Source: Brachionus manjavacas
Taxonomy: Eukaryota; Rotifera; Eurotatoria; Ploima; Brachionidae
Reading direction: 5' to 3'
DNA: 64,000 nucleotides
NCBI GenBank assembly: GCA_019054805.1
Contig: JAHQIY010000005.1
Coordinates: 4,695,501-4,759,500, forward strand
The translations under genes and the position numbers were made by a program. This document shows, one piece after another, positions 1-12,849 of the stretch. Below the pieces are notes generated by a model. That model saw nothing but the letters and a program-made list of their open reading frames with translations, was not told where the DNA came from and ran no database searches. Every line of letters starts with the position of its first letter. Within the stretch, counting starts at the first letter, position 1.

Positions 1-2010
1 TGGATTACTTAACCACTTGGCCGACAGTTCTAACAGTTCGTAAAAAGAAATGCATGAAAAATTGTTACCGGGTTCGAAATTAATCTTTTTTATATATTCC
101 ATTATTTCATTTAGTTGAATGCACAAAGCATCAGCAGTACTCTTGACGATTTTGCTCTGAAAATTTTAATAATTTTTAACAAGTAAAATTAAGTTTTTAA
201 AAAAAATTACTTTCTGATTTTTTTCCGAAGCTAATAAATCATTAAATAAAATTTCACATTTTTTGTATAATTCGTATAATTTTTCATGTTCATTTTGATC
301 TAATTTTGACATTATTGAAGTACAATTTTCCAAAGCATCATGCATTGCCTTTTCGGCATAAGAATCAGTCATTGAATTATCATTTGAAAGACATTTAATT
401 ACTGTATTTGAGTTTGATTCAAAATTGTTCTTTAAATTATTAATTAAATATTGTAAAAGTATGCTTACATCAATTAGTGTGAATATTTTTAAAGCAATAT
501 AGAATTTCATTCTAATCAAAATTTATCAATATCAAAATAGGCATTCTTGGTGAATGCATTCTTAAGTTTTGGTAAAGAACAAAACCTAAACGCTTATTTA
601 GGAATTATGTTATCTTTACTATATCAGTAAATTTGATAAACAAAAATTAAAAAACAATTTTAAATTAGTAAAATAAATAATTATTGAATTCTGACTTGTT
701 TTGTTTGCTCAATTTATAGATCCCAACAAGGCTTAAAAAAATTTGAAATTCAAGTTTTTGTTTTCTTAAAAAATGTATTCATATTATTGAAACTTAAAAT
801 AAAAATTTATGCTTTAAGTTCTGAGTAATAAATTAAAAAATTTAAATAATATTTTTAAATAATTTTTTTTCAACTTATTTAATAAATGACTTTTAAAAAG
901 ACAAACCAATTTGGAAAATTTTGTAAGCTTTTTGATATTCTCTCATCAAGAGATAAAATTAAAGATATGGGTTGTTTAATCATTGCTTACGTTTTTTTTT
1001 TTTTAAATTTCTTAAAATATCAGGAAAATTTTTAAAGGAAAACTTTTAAAAAAGAAGAAGATGATTGATGTACAAAAAAAAATTAACTTTACAATTTCAT
1101 TTTTTAAGATTTCACTCAAATCCTCGAAAGCCGAAAAACTTTTATCACAGCCAGTCAATTTGAGAATTTTAATAATTTCGTTAATTTCATAAATGAGTTG
1201 TTTGATCAAAAAATCTTTATTTTCGAAGGCAAAATACATTATTTGCTTGTCAATCGTATCAATCGAAGGATTTAAAATCAAAACGACTTTAATTGATGAT
1301 ATAAAACTGGGAATTAAAGTTTTGACTTGATCTAAATGTTCACACAATCTTTCTCTGATAATTGGATTAGTAAGTTCTTTTCCCCTTGCATCCACTTCTC
1401 TTGTCATTTTTGCCAAAATAGGCGTCATATTCTAAATTCAAAAGTTTAAAAAAAATTAAAATTTTTTTTTCATACTTTAATGTATGTGACCAGATCATCG
1501 GTCTTATCTATTAATTCTGTTATTGATAAATATTCAATAACTTGTTTGCACGAGTTTACTATTTTCCGAACCTGAGATTCATCCAACGTTAGTAAAATAG
1601 CAGAAATGCCTTGAAGTATTCCTCTTTCGCCTTCGACAAGCTTTCGTTTGCCGAAAGCCGACTTGGAGTCTGTTTTGATATTGATTGATGCCGTTTCCAA
1701 TGATTCACATGCATTTTTAACTTGATCTAAGGCTTCTGGTAGTTCTTTTTTTAATAATGAATCTTCTGTGGTTTCACATGTTTGGCGCCCAACTCTAATC
1801 AAATTATCAGCTGCTTGATGAACTACTTGCAAAGGTAGGCTCAAATCTGGCATGGAATTGCCATTATCAGCTTCTTCGTGCAAAATAACTAGTGTTGATA
1901 TCTATAATTTCAAATTGATTAATCTATAATTTAATTTTAATTAATTTTTTTACTTGTTGTGCAATGGGCTCAAGAATAGATTCAATTGTTTTAGTGTGAA
2001 ATACAGGCAT
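1..2010 (-). CDS. VCL: Vinculin, 5' part of gene (runs off left edge)
   Basis: Vinculin links cadherin/integrin adhesion sites to actin; the exons here encode the N-terminal head that binds talin and alpha-catenin. Exon 1 (2010-1954) encodes a 19-residue start, MPVFHTKTIESILEPIAQQ, almost identical to vertebrate vinculin. Exon 2 (1901-1476) continues ISTLVIL-HEE and contains RGILQG and a DESQVRKIV helix. Exon 3 (1431-1093) includes EINEIIKILKLT. Exon 4 ends at 211 and encodes helices ending ASEKNQK. Exon 5 (156-1) contains AKWLSNP and continues beyond the window. Introns of 52, 44 and 54 nt with GT/AG ends give phase-0 joins for exons 1-2, 2-3 and 4-5. The 5' border of exon 4 (between about 450 and 511) could not be fixed, because no acceptor keeps the frame without dropping a likely helix. 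Identity is secure from the N-terminus; the exon 3-4 junction is uncertain. Confidence 0.93.
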
Positions 2011-5000
2011 TATAACATTTAATAAAATTTTCAAACTATTATGTCATATTTTTTATATATTGTTGTGAATACCTTTGTTTTCTAAAATGTAAAATTTAAT
2101 CAAAAAGGTGATCAAATTTAAATTTATTTAGTTCTTAAATCAAGATTCAAAAATAGTGTTTAATTTGGAAAAAAATTGAATTTGGTTTTAAGTATAATTT
2201 AGATTTTTAAAGAATAAATCACTTTTTTGAAATAATGAAACAAAAATTCCTTTTATTTTCCTACATGAAACTAATTTTGAGTCCATGTTCAATAAATAAA
2301 ATATTAACTCTCATTCAAATTTACGATTAAATATTTTAATTGCTTATTTGGAAAAGCATTTAAACCTTTAATATGCTTCTTGATTTACCATTGAGCGTAG
2401 CTTAGAGACTGAGATTTAAAAGTTAAATCTTTGAAATAGGCTACGCAACAAGCCAAAAATATAAATATTAGTTTAACTAAAAAAGTTGACTATTATTCAA
2501 ATAAAATGACTAAATCGGTTGATTTTATTTGCCAAATTTGAAAAGAAATGGAAAATCTATCTGAATCTTAAATAAAGCCCGAATTTTTTAATGCATAATT
2601 TTGGATTTATTGAATCTCGATGAAATTAGTAAAAAAGTGGATAAATGAGAATCATATATTGCCCTAAAGGCGTTCATTACCTGAAGAAATCAACCGATAG
2701 AAATGAAGATCGTTTCCAAAAATTCTACACAGGGCCTGAATAAACCTTTGGAAATGTCAATGAGAACAATAATTGATTTAGATAAGTTTTTTTTTGAAGA
2801 TTATAAATTATTTCTATCTTACTGAACCAAATCGATTAATCTCCGAATGATAAGGCTTTTGAATTTTGATCATATGAAACTTTAAATTAAAAATTGAAAT
2901 CAAAAGAATAAAAAGCGAATAAAACTGATATGAAAAAGGCTTAAAGATATTTTCAATATATAGGATTCGAGAACTGATAAGAAATTTAGTATAATTAGAT
3001 TACTAATTTTTATTATAGGGTTCATATTTGTTGAGTTGAAAAAAAAATATTTTTAAATACATAAAAAATGAACATTTCAAATAGATTGAAGCTTGTGCTA
3101 TAATTTCAAAATGATAAAATTGTTTATAATAAGACAATTGTGCGTAATAGAATTAAAGTCAATATAGAAGCTTCTCAAAGGCACCAAAGTTTTGATTTAA
3201 TTGTCACTAGAAAATATTTTGCAAATAATGCTGATTATTTAAACATTGCTTTTTGATTCTATTTAACTAAAGAAAAAATTTAGTCGAAAAGTTGATTATT
3301 AATGATAATAAGAAAAAACTGATCTTAAAATTTGTTTGCTAGTTAAAAAAATCCAAAAATATTGATTTTCCTTTTCGCTGATGAACTTAATTAAAAGAAA
3401 GTAAATGACTGCTAAAATTTAACTACAATTTGTCATTGATTAAATATTTTAAAATATTTTAAAACTTTTTATTTTAAAAATAAGGCTTATTTGAGCTCAT
3501 TTAAGTTGATTTAAGCATTTATTGAATGAGAGGAAGTGCAATAAATAGTGAATGAAGAGAAGAAAAAAAATGCTTATTGATTTATTTTGTAACCATTAAA
3601 CTTTGATTAATATTCCAAAGAATTTAGTCAATACCTGAAATATTTAGCTAAAAAGTTAACAATCAATAAAGCCCTCCATATAGCTTTTTAAAATGGCATA
3701 ACAAGTTTTAGATTATAATTATAACTGAATAATTAAAGAGCTTTTTTTTATTCAACTATATCATGAAAATTTCTAGACTTAAATTTATTAATCTTTTATC
3801 TAATGGAAAAAATTAACACAATTACTTCAAAAAGTTTTAAAAAAAGGATTTTAAAATTTAGAGTTTTGTGGGTAAAGGAATAACTTTAATTTTTAAATTT
3901 CAGTTCATACTATAAATTATGTGCGCTCAATAAAAAGTCTCATTGCTTCAAGTCCCTGATGTTTGTTCGTTTGGATTCTATACCAAGCTCTGTTTTTTGG
4001 TTAAGCTTTATTTTAAATTCAAAATATTAATTTCAAGTCAATTTGTTTTTAAGCAAAAAGTAAAATGTTAATTGAGAGTCACATCATTTTTTAAATTTCT
4101 TTATATATTTTATGATAATCTAGATTAAAAATTAAGTAAATTTCATAGTTTTAACAACTTGAGTAATAAAAACAAAACTTGATTTATAGACATTATTTAT
4201 TTTTGTAGAAGAAAAGTTTGTTTGTTTGAACTAAACTATGTTTATCAATTCACAGTAGTAGTATTTTAAATAATTAATGTCAAAAATTACTTAAACATTT
4301 GTTATACCTTGTTTTTCTTTATATTTAGAAGATAACGGTTTAATTTTTGGAAATTTCATTTAAAAAATCTTCAACAAATTGTATGATAATTGAAACCAAA
4401 TCAAATTTTGCCTTAACTATTTGAATTTCAAAAAATATCTTGCTTAAAAATGATGATTAGAAAAATGAATTGCTTTACGAATCTTTAAACTTATTTAATT
4501 AAATTTAAATTATTTACTGTATTGTTGATCAAATTATTTATTGGATTATTGCTTGTTTTGTTTTAAAAATATTAATATCAAACTTATAAATAAAAAAATT
4601 TATTCTCGGATACAGTAAAAACGGTGGGTTTAGAAAGACAGTGATGAAGAAAATATTTGTTTAATTTAATTTTTTGCATAATATGCTGCTTTTTAATTAA
4701 TTTAATAGACAGAAAAATTCAGTAAATCTTTTTATTTTTTCATTCGATTCGAAATAAAATTTTTAAATAATGATTTGATACTTCTCATTTTAATTCTGAT
4801 AATGGATCGTATGCATCTTAAAAAAACTTATGCTAAAAACATAGAAATTCGGGATTAAAGACTTTATTTTTTTATTTTTTGCTAAAGTGAAGTTTCAAAC
4901 AAAGGAAATTAAAAAAATTTTCGTTTAAAAAATTGAATAAGTGAGAGTAATTTATTAAAAGGTAGATTAAAAATCTTGAAAAGATTTAATCTTCATTTCA

Positions 5001-6084
5001 TCATTTTTTTTTTTGATCATGACTAATCATAAAATAGACATAATTTTAATTTAAGCTTTATTTCTAGTCTAAATTTTTATTTGTTTTGAAGTACAGGTAA
5101 AAATTTGAGATTTAAACAAAACAGGATATTTGGGATAACTTTTAATACAAAACCAAAATAAAAAATATAAGCTAATATCTATCGTTTTTTTTAAAAACTC
5201 ATTAATAGCAGATTTTTGAAATAGTTTTTATCAAGCAATAAATAAATTTGTCATTACTCTGGCCACTCAACGCAAATATTTGCTAATTTTTTGTTTCGAG
5301 ACTTTCAGAATCAAAAAAGTATATTTTTGAATTATTTAATAACGAAACAAAATGATTTTTATGAATTTTACGGTTTGAAGGTAAAATAATAATTTATTTT
5401 TTTTTTTTTTTTAAAAGTATTTTTTTATTTTAAAATAACAAGGTTAAGAATTTTCTTTTTATTTGTACCAAGAGATTATTTTTTACTTGGCATTTGTCCT
5501 CTTATTTTTTGTCATCAAATTAAAATTTATAGCGAATTTTGAAAAATCGATTTTTTTCTTAAACCGGCTTTGAAATTTCGAGATTTTATTGGATTTAAAT
5601 CTGTTTGAGCAATTATCAGTTTGATTTTTATATAACATTATGTCATGAAATTATATTTATTTTCCTAACAGAACATGGAGCCATAAGGGTTAAAAAGAAA
5701 GCATCTTTCAAAAATGAAAAAATTCTAATAAGTTTAAATATTCGAATGCATTAAGCAATTTTTCTATTTAAAATTTTACTATTCGTGTCAACAAACATTT
5801 CTTAATTTTCTATATTAATTTAAAATTAATTTGAATTTCACTTGAAACAATTATTTGTCACGATTACTGGATCAAATTTAAGAAAAAGAGTTTTTTAAAT
5901 TTAAATAAAATCATGAAAGAATTTTCAAAAAATTTGCCATTTAATAATATTATTTTTGTTAGGTTGAATGATTTCCATTTTAAATTAGAAATCAAAATTT
6001 TTATCATTTTCAAATTTTTAGATTGGTAAACATACAATTTACGGATGATAATTTATTTTCAATTTTTTTCATTAATTTAAAAAA
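2011..6084. other. AT-rich intergenic stretch, no gene seen
   Basis: About 4 kb between the divergent vinculin and galactosyltransferase genes. No open frame with recognisable protein motifs, no tRNA-like cloverleaf and no transposon terminus was found. Poly-A/T runs are common (for example around 5395-5412). The one local structure noted is the nested hairpin at 2395-2446. Confidence 0.6.
2395..2446. repeat. Nested perfect hairpin
   Basis: GCGTAGC (2395-2401) pairs perfectly with GCTACGC (2440-2446). Inside that stem, AGATTTA (2412-2418) pairs perfectly with TAAATCT (2424-2430). Two stacked 7-bp stems in 52 nt stand out from the AT-rich background. The outer stem is GC-rich, unlike its surroundings. 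It is too short for a tRNA. Function unknown; it could be a small structured RNA or chance. Confidence 0.35.
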
Positions 6085-8803
6085 ATGAGCTTGGTAAAAG
6101 TATTTTATTCAAAAAAAAAAGTTCTTGGTACCATTTTGTTGTTGTTGAATCTTATAAGCTTTTTGTTATATCTTACTGTTAAAACTTCAAATACAATTCA
6201 TCTAAGCGATGATCATGATGAAAAACGAAATGAAAAAAAACACCAAGAAGCAACGAATGAAATAGACATGACTAATAATAATCAATCTTTTTTAACTTTA
6301 AATTCAGATAAAACTTGTAAGACAAATTTATCTAAATGAAAATTAATGCTTAAATAGCTAAATTTAAAGTTATTTCGAACCCAAAACCAATAAATATAAC
6401 AGCGAATTCCCAATGTGCATTGATTCCGGGAAAATTGGGTAAGTAATCCATTCAAAAATCAATTCATGACTGTAACCTTATTCTACAACAATTCAAAAAA
6501 TGAATTAATAAAGGATAATCTGTACCTATTTTTACATCAAGATATTGATTTCGTTTAATCATTATATGTACAATGGCCTTACAGGACAACTTGTTTATTT
6601 GATTTTTTTAATTAAAGCTATGCAAGGTGCAAATATTCAGAATTTTATTCCCCCTTTTGTCCATGGTTTTGACTCACCTATTTAGTGTGATATTTTAAAG
6701 AGACTTGTATGGTAAACCATATTTTTGTCAGCAAAGATGTTCCAGAAATTAACCCTATTCCTTCTAATTTCAGTTCTTTAGTCTAAATTTTTTTATTAAA
6801 AGCTTTTTATTCTTTCTAAGGTTTCTAATGTTTCAAAAATAATATATGATGATTGGAATAAATTTACTAGATTTAGAGACTTGTCTAGAGGCTTTGTTCT
6901 TGAAAATTTATTTATTATAATAATACTCGTAATAAAATTATTATTTAAAAAAAAAGGAACACGATGGCTTATTCATTCCATTATAAGGTTTCTTTGAAAA
7001 AAAAACCACATTGATTTTTGACCAGGATAGACATTCAGCTGGTAAAGATTTTTTTCAAAGAAAAATTTTTCAATTATATTAAAATAAACATTTATATACT
7101 TTTTTAATCGAATAACATCAAATTAGTTACATGCTTAAATAGAATAAGTTAATTTAAAAGTAAAAAATATCCTTACTTAGATTAATATGTAATCAACTCT
7201 ATATCTGAATATGGTGCTCAATGGTGCTTGTTATTTGAAGGTGAAAGAGGACTTTAGTTGAATGAAAAAAGATTCATAAATTATGAAAAAAAGAATATTT
7301 GACTTCATTTTTAATTTAGAAAATAAGGGATTGAAAAAAAAAATTTATAATTTTAAAATCAATATTAATTTTTTACACAACAGGGAAGAATTAATTATTT
7401 ATAGAATTAATTTCAAATTTAGCTCATAAATTAGATTTTAAGGTATAAGTGAAAGTGTCAGTATCAGAATTAAATATTAAATTTTATAAAAGTCTAGTTA
7501 GGGTAATTTATTAAATTAAATTTTTTTTAGACTTATTCAATATGTGCAAGTTTTTTATACATCCTATTTAAAATTAAATTTTTTTTTTAATTTAACTTAA
7601 AATAAACTTAGTATTAAATAATGATAAAAATGACCATAAAATACTTGTTATTTGATAGTTGAAATATATTATATGAAAAAAAATAAAAAATTTTACTTAA
7701 GTAGTCAATTTTTTAAAATAAGAAGATTAAGAACAATTTTAAAAAGATTAAATTATAAGAATATAATTGACATGAATTTATATCTCATCCATTGTAAAAA
7801 TACGTACAAGCCATCTTTAAATTAATTTTTTTAAAGTTGGAAGATTGAAAATTGATATAAATAGCAGCATTGCTTTCGAAGAAATTGAAACTGAAACCAG
7901 AAATTTGAACATAGCAATTGGAGGACTGTGGTCCCCAACCGGATGCATCGCCAGGTACAAAGTTGCTATTATCATTCCTTATAGAAACAGAGAGACCAAT
8001 TTAAAAATATTTTTGCGGCACATTCATCCGATTCTTTGCAGACAACAAATAGACTATGGAATTTTTGTGATCGAACCAATTCAAAATATTTCATTTAACA
8101 GAGGTCTTTTGATGAACATTGGTTTTATAGAATCCCTGAAGCTAACAAATGATAAATGGGATTGTTTTATTTTTCATGATGTTGATTTAATTCCCGAAGA
8201 TGACAGGAATATATATTCGTGTCCCGAGCAGCCTCGTCATATGTCATCGGCTGTCAGTACTTTTCACTATAGGTTTTTTTTGAAAAAAATAGAAAAAGAA
8301 AAGTTTAATGAAAAGTTTTAGACTTCCGTATGAAACGATATTTGGTGGGGTTTCTGCTTTGACCAAAGAGCAAATGAGAAAGGTGAACGGATATTCAAAT
8401 ATGTATTTTGGTTGGGGAGGTTTTTCAATATTTACTTTATAAATTTCTCATTCACTTGCTAAAAATCTCTCTTAAGGTGAAGATGATGATTTTAGAGCAA
8501 GGTAATCAAGACAAAATTTAAATTTTTGCTAAGTTTTTTTTTTTTCCCAGGATAGTTGCAAGCGGATTTCAAGTTTCTAGATACCCCCTTGAAATTGGAC
8601 GCTATCTTATGGTCAAACATCCAAAAGATCAAAATGTAAATCCAGAGCGTTATAAATTGTTAAATAAAGCAAAAGAACGATTCAAAATCGAAGGGATTAA
8701 TTCAATTGAATATAAAGTTGTTGAAATTTTAAAATTAAATCTATACACAAAAATAATTGTTACTTATGATCGAAACTCAATATTGAAAAATAATGACCGA
8801 TGA
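6085..8803 (+). CDS. B4GALT: Beta-1,4-galactosyltransferase (GT7 family)
   Basis: Golgi type II membrane glycosyltransferase that transfers galactose from UDP-Gal to terminal GlcNAc. Six exons: 6085-6316, 6358-6438, 7837-8272, 8322-8419, 8477-8501 and 8551-8803. They sum to 1125 bp, giving 374 residues and a TGA stop. Residues about 13-32 form the single membrane anchor after a short basic tail. The catalytic domain shows KVAIIIPYRNRE, the metal-binding DVD in FHDVDLIPED, the FGGVSAL stretch and WGWGGEDDDF, assembled across exons 4 and 5. Introns are 41, 1398, 49, 57 and 49 nt, all GT...AG. Intron 2 (6439-7836) is the only long one and holds nothing recognisable. Which vertebrate paralogue it matches cannot be decided by eye. 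Confidence 0.95.
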
Positions 8804-10048
8804 TACTTTTAAAATTTAATCGAATCACATTCCAATAAAATAAATAAAATATTAAAAATTATTTTATAATAAAATAATTAAGTCATTTTCTAATTATTTA
8901 AAATTTTTTCATTCATTTAACTATTTTGGAAATTTAGATTTATGATACAAAATTTTCTTAGCATTTAGTTGGGTACCAAATTTAAAAAAAAAATTTAATA
9001 AATATTTTAATTATCAGCTCTTGAAAAATTTGTATTTTCACACTCATTTATTTTGCCTGTTAAATTGTGTATTATGTTATTTTGTAATTAAAAAATTAAA
9101 AGCTGAACTTTTGCTGTAACTAGGCCTGGTAGAGCGGCTCCGTAAAAACGATATGAAAATGCCCAAGTAAACCTTTTAACGATACCAAAACGAGAATTAA
9201 CGATAAAATCCTCGCTAACTTTCCGCTATCTATCGATTAGTTTTTATTTCAATCAGCTTTTTATAGTTTCTTAGCAATAATATATCGTTGATTTTTTTAT
9301 AAATCCTTATTATTTAGAGTAGAAAATGTTTTTACGATAATTTATTTTTAAGTGTTTGTCCGCTATTTTAAAAAATTCTCGGGGTACAGTAAGAAAATCC
9401 TAATGGTCAAATTAATTTTAAAATACTAGCTTGTCATAAATTTTTCAAAGTAAAACAAAAATCAATACATTTATAAATAAGATAAAATTTTACTAAGTTA
9501 TTTTGTTCAAATGCCGCCTGTTGAATTATTTGGAGAAAGAGTTAAAGAAATGAATTTAAAAAAGGTGTTATGTAAATTTTTTTGTTAGAATGCATAGAAA
9601 CCAACCAAGCCTATTCGCATGAGCGAACTTTTATTGAAAAATACAATACTATAAGCCTCAAAGAACTTACATCCATTTTTTTTGTCATCTTTGACCCAGT
9701 TAAAATACGCAAGTCGACATTTATTTGGAAAAATTGAAAACAAAAATTTTTTGTTAACTAACCATTATTTTTATTCATAGAAATGTTTCAATTAATCGGT
9801 TTTAATCCGTATGAACATAAATCTATAATCTTTACAATACTCTTTATTTAAAAACTGAAAAATAAATTGAATTCATAACGTTCTTATTCTGAAGGAGCGT
9901 AAGATTGGTATAGATAACATATAAATAATAATGCGTTTTGTTTTCATTTTGTTTACATTAATTGTCAATTATTATTATAAAAAGCTATTGATTACTAAAA
10001 TGAATTATATAAATGAATTTAAATAAAAAAAAAGTTTTTTTTTGTGAA
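8804..10048. other. Intergenic, nothing recognised
   Basis: Downstream of the galactosyltransferase. The first few tens of bases probably hold its 3' UTR (AATAAA-like motif near 8836). A short frame from an ATG at 9511 (18 residues starting MPPVELFGERVKEM, then a possible GT donor) could be a first exon, but no partner exon was found. The rest is AT-rich without motifs. Confidence 0.5.
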
Positions 10049-11160
10049 ATCTGTTACGGTATATCACTGACTCTCCATAGCTTTATTTATATTTATTTCA
10101 ATCAGTTGATTAATATTTATGGATAACATATATATTTTAAAAAAACAATGATTTATGATACGCTATCAAATAACAGTTTATAACGGTTATTGTAACAGTC
10201 ATTAATTATAATATAATAAACATTTATTATATCTTAGAATGATTTAACTTTATTTCCTAGTTTTTATTTATATTCATTCTTAATCTAGCATTAAGAACTG
10301 CACTATAATTTGAAGTGACTTATTCTTTATTTTTAGTTTTATATTCACTCTAATTTTATTAAATAAATATTTTAAAACGAATTCGTTATCTTTTACTACG
10401 CTTAAAGTAGTGGCCAGACTTTAAGTGTAACATATGGAAGCAGCGTATAATTTAATTAAATTCCCATCATGTGAGTTGAGTTTTGATAGAGACAAATTGG
10501 AGTTAAGCTGTGATGTTTTTGAGGTTTTCACAGCTGATATAGATGAATTTGAACAAAAAAATGATTATTTTTGGCAAACTCCAGATTTTAAAATGGTACC
10601 AAAGAGTGAACTAACTCTATCTCAACAATTAATCTTTAAAGATTTATATAATGAAGCAACCAATCTTTATGCTTCATTCATTGAAAACCTCGGAGTTTGT
10701 TTAGTTTATGAACACTCTATTAGGCTGATTGACGCCTCCTGTGTACACACATCCTTACCTTAAAAATCAAATTATGTTCATATCCAATACTAAGAATATT
10801 TGATCCACAACAACCTTGTGTCTAAAACGTAGATGCTTCTGTTTTTGCCTTAGGTGCTGTCCTAACACAAAAGAATGCAGAAGGAAAAGAATTTATAGTT
10901 TCATTGACATCAATATTACTTTCTCAATGGACATATGGGATAATACAAACCTGTTAGAATTTATTCAATTTAAAAAGGTATAAATGTTAATTATATTATA
11001 ATTAATTGACTGTTATAATAACCGTTATAAACTGTTGTTTGATAGCGTATCATAAATCATTGTTTTTTTTAAATATTTATGTTATCGATAAATATTAATC
11101 AACTGATTGAATTAAATATAAATAAAGCTATGGAGAGTCGGTGATATAGCATAAAAAATC
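10049..11160. mobile_element. Foldback element with ~163-bp inverted repeats around a gypsy pol fragment
   Basis: The arm 10060-10222 reappears inverted at 10984-11148 with only scattered mismatches. Both arms run TATATCAC-GACTCTCCATAGC inward and include TTTATGATACGCTATCAAA and AGTTTATAACGGTTATT. Weaker similarity extends about 10 bp further out on each side. The roughly 760-bp interior holds a fragment of Ty3/gypsy pol, which is not expected to bring inverted repeats with it. No clear target-site duplication was found and no transposase lies inside, so it is presumably non-autonomous. The superfamily is unknown. Confidence 0.75.
10434..10930 (+). pseudogene. Ty3/gypsy pol fragment, RT core missing
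   Basis: 10434-10763 encodes 109 residues that resemble the protease-to-RT linker of Ty3/gypsy polyproteins, including an EHSIRLIDAS-VHTSLP stretch like the usual 'H.I.L....P....Y..P' entry to RT. After a stop and frame change, 10790-10925 encodes PILRIFDPQQPCV and DASVFALGAVLTQKN, the start of the RNase H domain with its DAS..ALGAVL signature. The whole palm region of RT that should lie between them is absent, so the fragment has an internal deletion of several hundred codons. An in-frame stop also lies within the RNase H part. Non-functional; assignment is from motifs only. Confidence 0.7.
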
Positions 11161-11485
11161 TATTTTAGTAAAATCTCCTACCCAGCCAAATATTTTATAG
11201 AGATTTTTTTTTGGAACTTCAATTATGGAACTTCGATTCTTTAAAAAATCAATATAATTTTACCTATATTGAATTAAAAAATAGAGAAAATAAAGAGATA
11301 AAAAAATCTATTAATGTTTTTTAAAAATTCTTACAATTATCTCCAAATTCTCTGTAAAGGCTTAATTTGTTTAGCAAGTCTAAAAATTTTTCGCGATTTT
11401 TTCTAGTTTCTTTTAAAATCTTAAGTGAATAACTTATTAATGAAAATGTTGAGATTTCTTATTTTGGCTTATATTTTTCGTAGTA

Positions 11486-11736
11486 CAGTGCCGGAAACTA
11501 ACTTGTCACATCATATGATATTAGATGATATGATCTGGTATCAACTGATATCAGCTAATATCAGGAAAAAAAAATTATTTACAAATTTTTCAAAAAAAAA
11601 ATTCAAATTTTAATTCACCTGATATTATCTGATATCAAATGATAATTGCTGGTATCAGCTGATATGAGGAAAAGTTAAAAAAATGATATTATATGATACC
11701 AGATGATATGATGTGACAAGTTAATTTCCGGCACTG
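11486..11736. mobile_element. Tc1/mariner-type MITE nested in the MULE left end
   Basis: A 251-bp element flanked by TA (11484-11485 and 11737-11738). Ends are perfect or near-perfect inverted repeats starting CAGTGCCGGAAA and continuing TAACTTGTCACATCATAT. The interior is a string of degenerate GATATCA motifs that makes the element almost one long palindrome. The TA duplication and CAGTG terminus are the hallmark of Tc1/mariner elements. No coding capacity, so it depends on a transposase elsewhere. Its position inside the MULE shows that it is the younger insertion. Confidence 0.88.
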
Positions 11737-12159
11737 TAGAAAAAATGAACTTATTAAAAATATTTTTTTTAGTAGAAAAATATTTTGATTAAAGAAAAAA
11801 TAATTTTCATAGAAAAAAATTATCTTTGTTCTCACTTTTATCGATTAAGAAAACTATAAACTTAAAACAAATTGACAAATAACTTATAACCTTAATTATA
11901 AAATGAGTATAATAAAGCATTAAAACAGTAAAAAAAATATCGATTAATACCAAAAAATACCAAAGACAAGTTATTGCAATGTATTTCAATAAAAAACCAA
12001 AAAGCAAAAGTAATTAGTCGTAAGCTTAGAAAAAACCTAAATGATGGGTTTGTAGAGATGAGCGAGCTTCAAATCAATAACCTGATACACAGCAAAAAAA
12101 AGACCAAATAAAGTTTGAACCTGGTCAAAGCATTAATGCATTAAAATCATGGGCTGAAA

Positions 12160-12715
12160 GTTTCAGTATTATCCCCTAAGGATATGATGACATTTTCGTT
12201 GTTTTAAAATTTATGTAAACAATATGTTCGATCATTGTGACAAATATTGGCTTTTTGAGTACCACGTGGGTTGGTATGAGTATGCTGATGGATTCCCAAG
12301 TACGAATAAGAATAATGATTTGGAATCAACAAACGCTGTTATCAAAGACGAGGCTACCTTAATAGATCGCTTACCTCCTCGACAGTTTGTTATTAGCATG
12401 ATTAAATTTTTATCAGATTGATAATCAGATCGAACCCTAAGTTAAACACAACCAATAATTTTGCGACAAAACCAGACGTTTCTACTCACAAATGGACTCT
12501 TGACTTTGAATGGGTTCGTTTAAATATGAATAGTAAAATTTACTCAAAGTGGACGAACAGTTTATATGGTCACAGCGTCAATGATCAACAAGCAACAAAA
12601 GAAATGAGCAAGGCATGTATTGAGCATTGACTGCAATAATCGATCAACAGAAAATCTAAACGGTCAAACCGAGAGGCGAAAACGCGGAAGACCTAGAAAA
12701 AACAAACATTCTTTT
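12160..12715 (+). pseudogene. MULE transposase C-terminal remnant
   Basis: 12224-12421 encodes YEYADGFPSTNKNNDLEST and NAVIKDEATLIDRLPPRQF, the post-catalytic part seen in animal MULE transposases. 12430-12630 continues in another frame (FATKPDVSTHKWTLDF). 12660-12700 encodes GQTERRKRGRPRKN, the usual basic 'RGRP' tail. The frame breaks at least twice, and the DDE catalytic core and N-terminus are missing. It lies inside the element with the 9-bp duplication, which agrees with that assignment. Confidence 0.75.
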
Positions 12716-12849
12716 TTCTATAAAAAAAAAATATTTTCTGTAATTTTTTTTTCTAACTACTTTACGAAAATAAAGATTCTATAAAAATAAATTTTTTTTC
12801 TACTACAAGAAATATAAGCCTCTTATTTTTATTTACTTATTTAAACTAT

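Larger units (their letters stand above)
11466..12820. mobile_element. MULE (Mutator-like) element with 9-bp target duplication
   Basis: The left end begins GGCTTATATTTTTCGTAG at 11466. The right end at 12820, read on the minus strand, begins GGCTTATATTTCTTGTAG. Directly outside both ends lies the same 9-mer TCTTATTTT (11457-11465 and 12821-12829), the target-duplication length typical of Mutator elements. Both ends also carry several TAGAAAAAA motifs in mirrored orientation. A mariner-type MITE (11486-11736) interrupts the left terminal repeat just after the GTAG. The interior holds the C-terminal remains of a transposase, so the copy is dead. Confidence 0.85.

Noticed and set aside
2395-2446. 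tRNA gene
   Set aside because: Only 52 nt, with two nested stems and no cloverleaf, anticodon arm or T-loop sequence.
9511-9570. Possible first exon (MPPVELFGERVKEM...) with a GT donor
   Set aside because: No second exon or homologous motif found downstream; the region soon becomes repeats. Too short to support.
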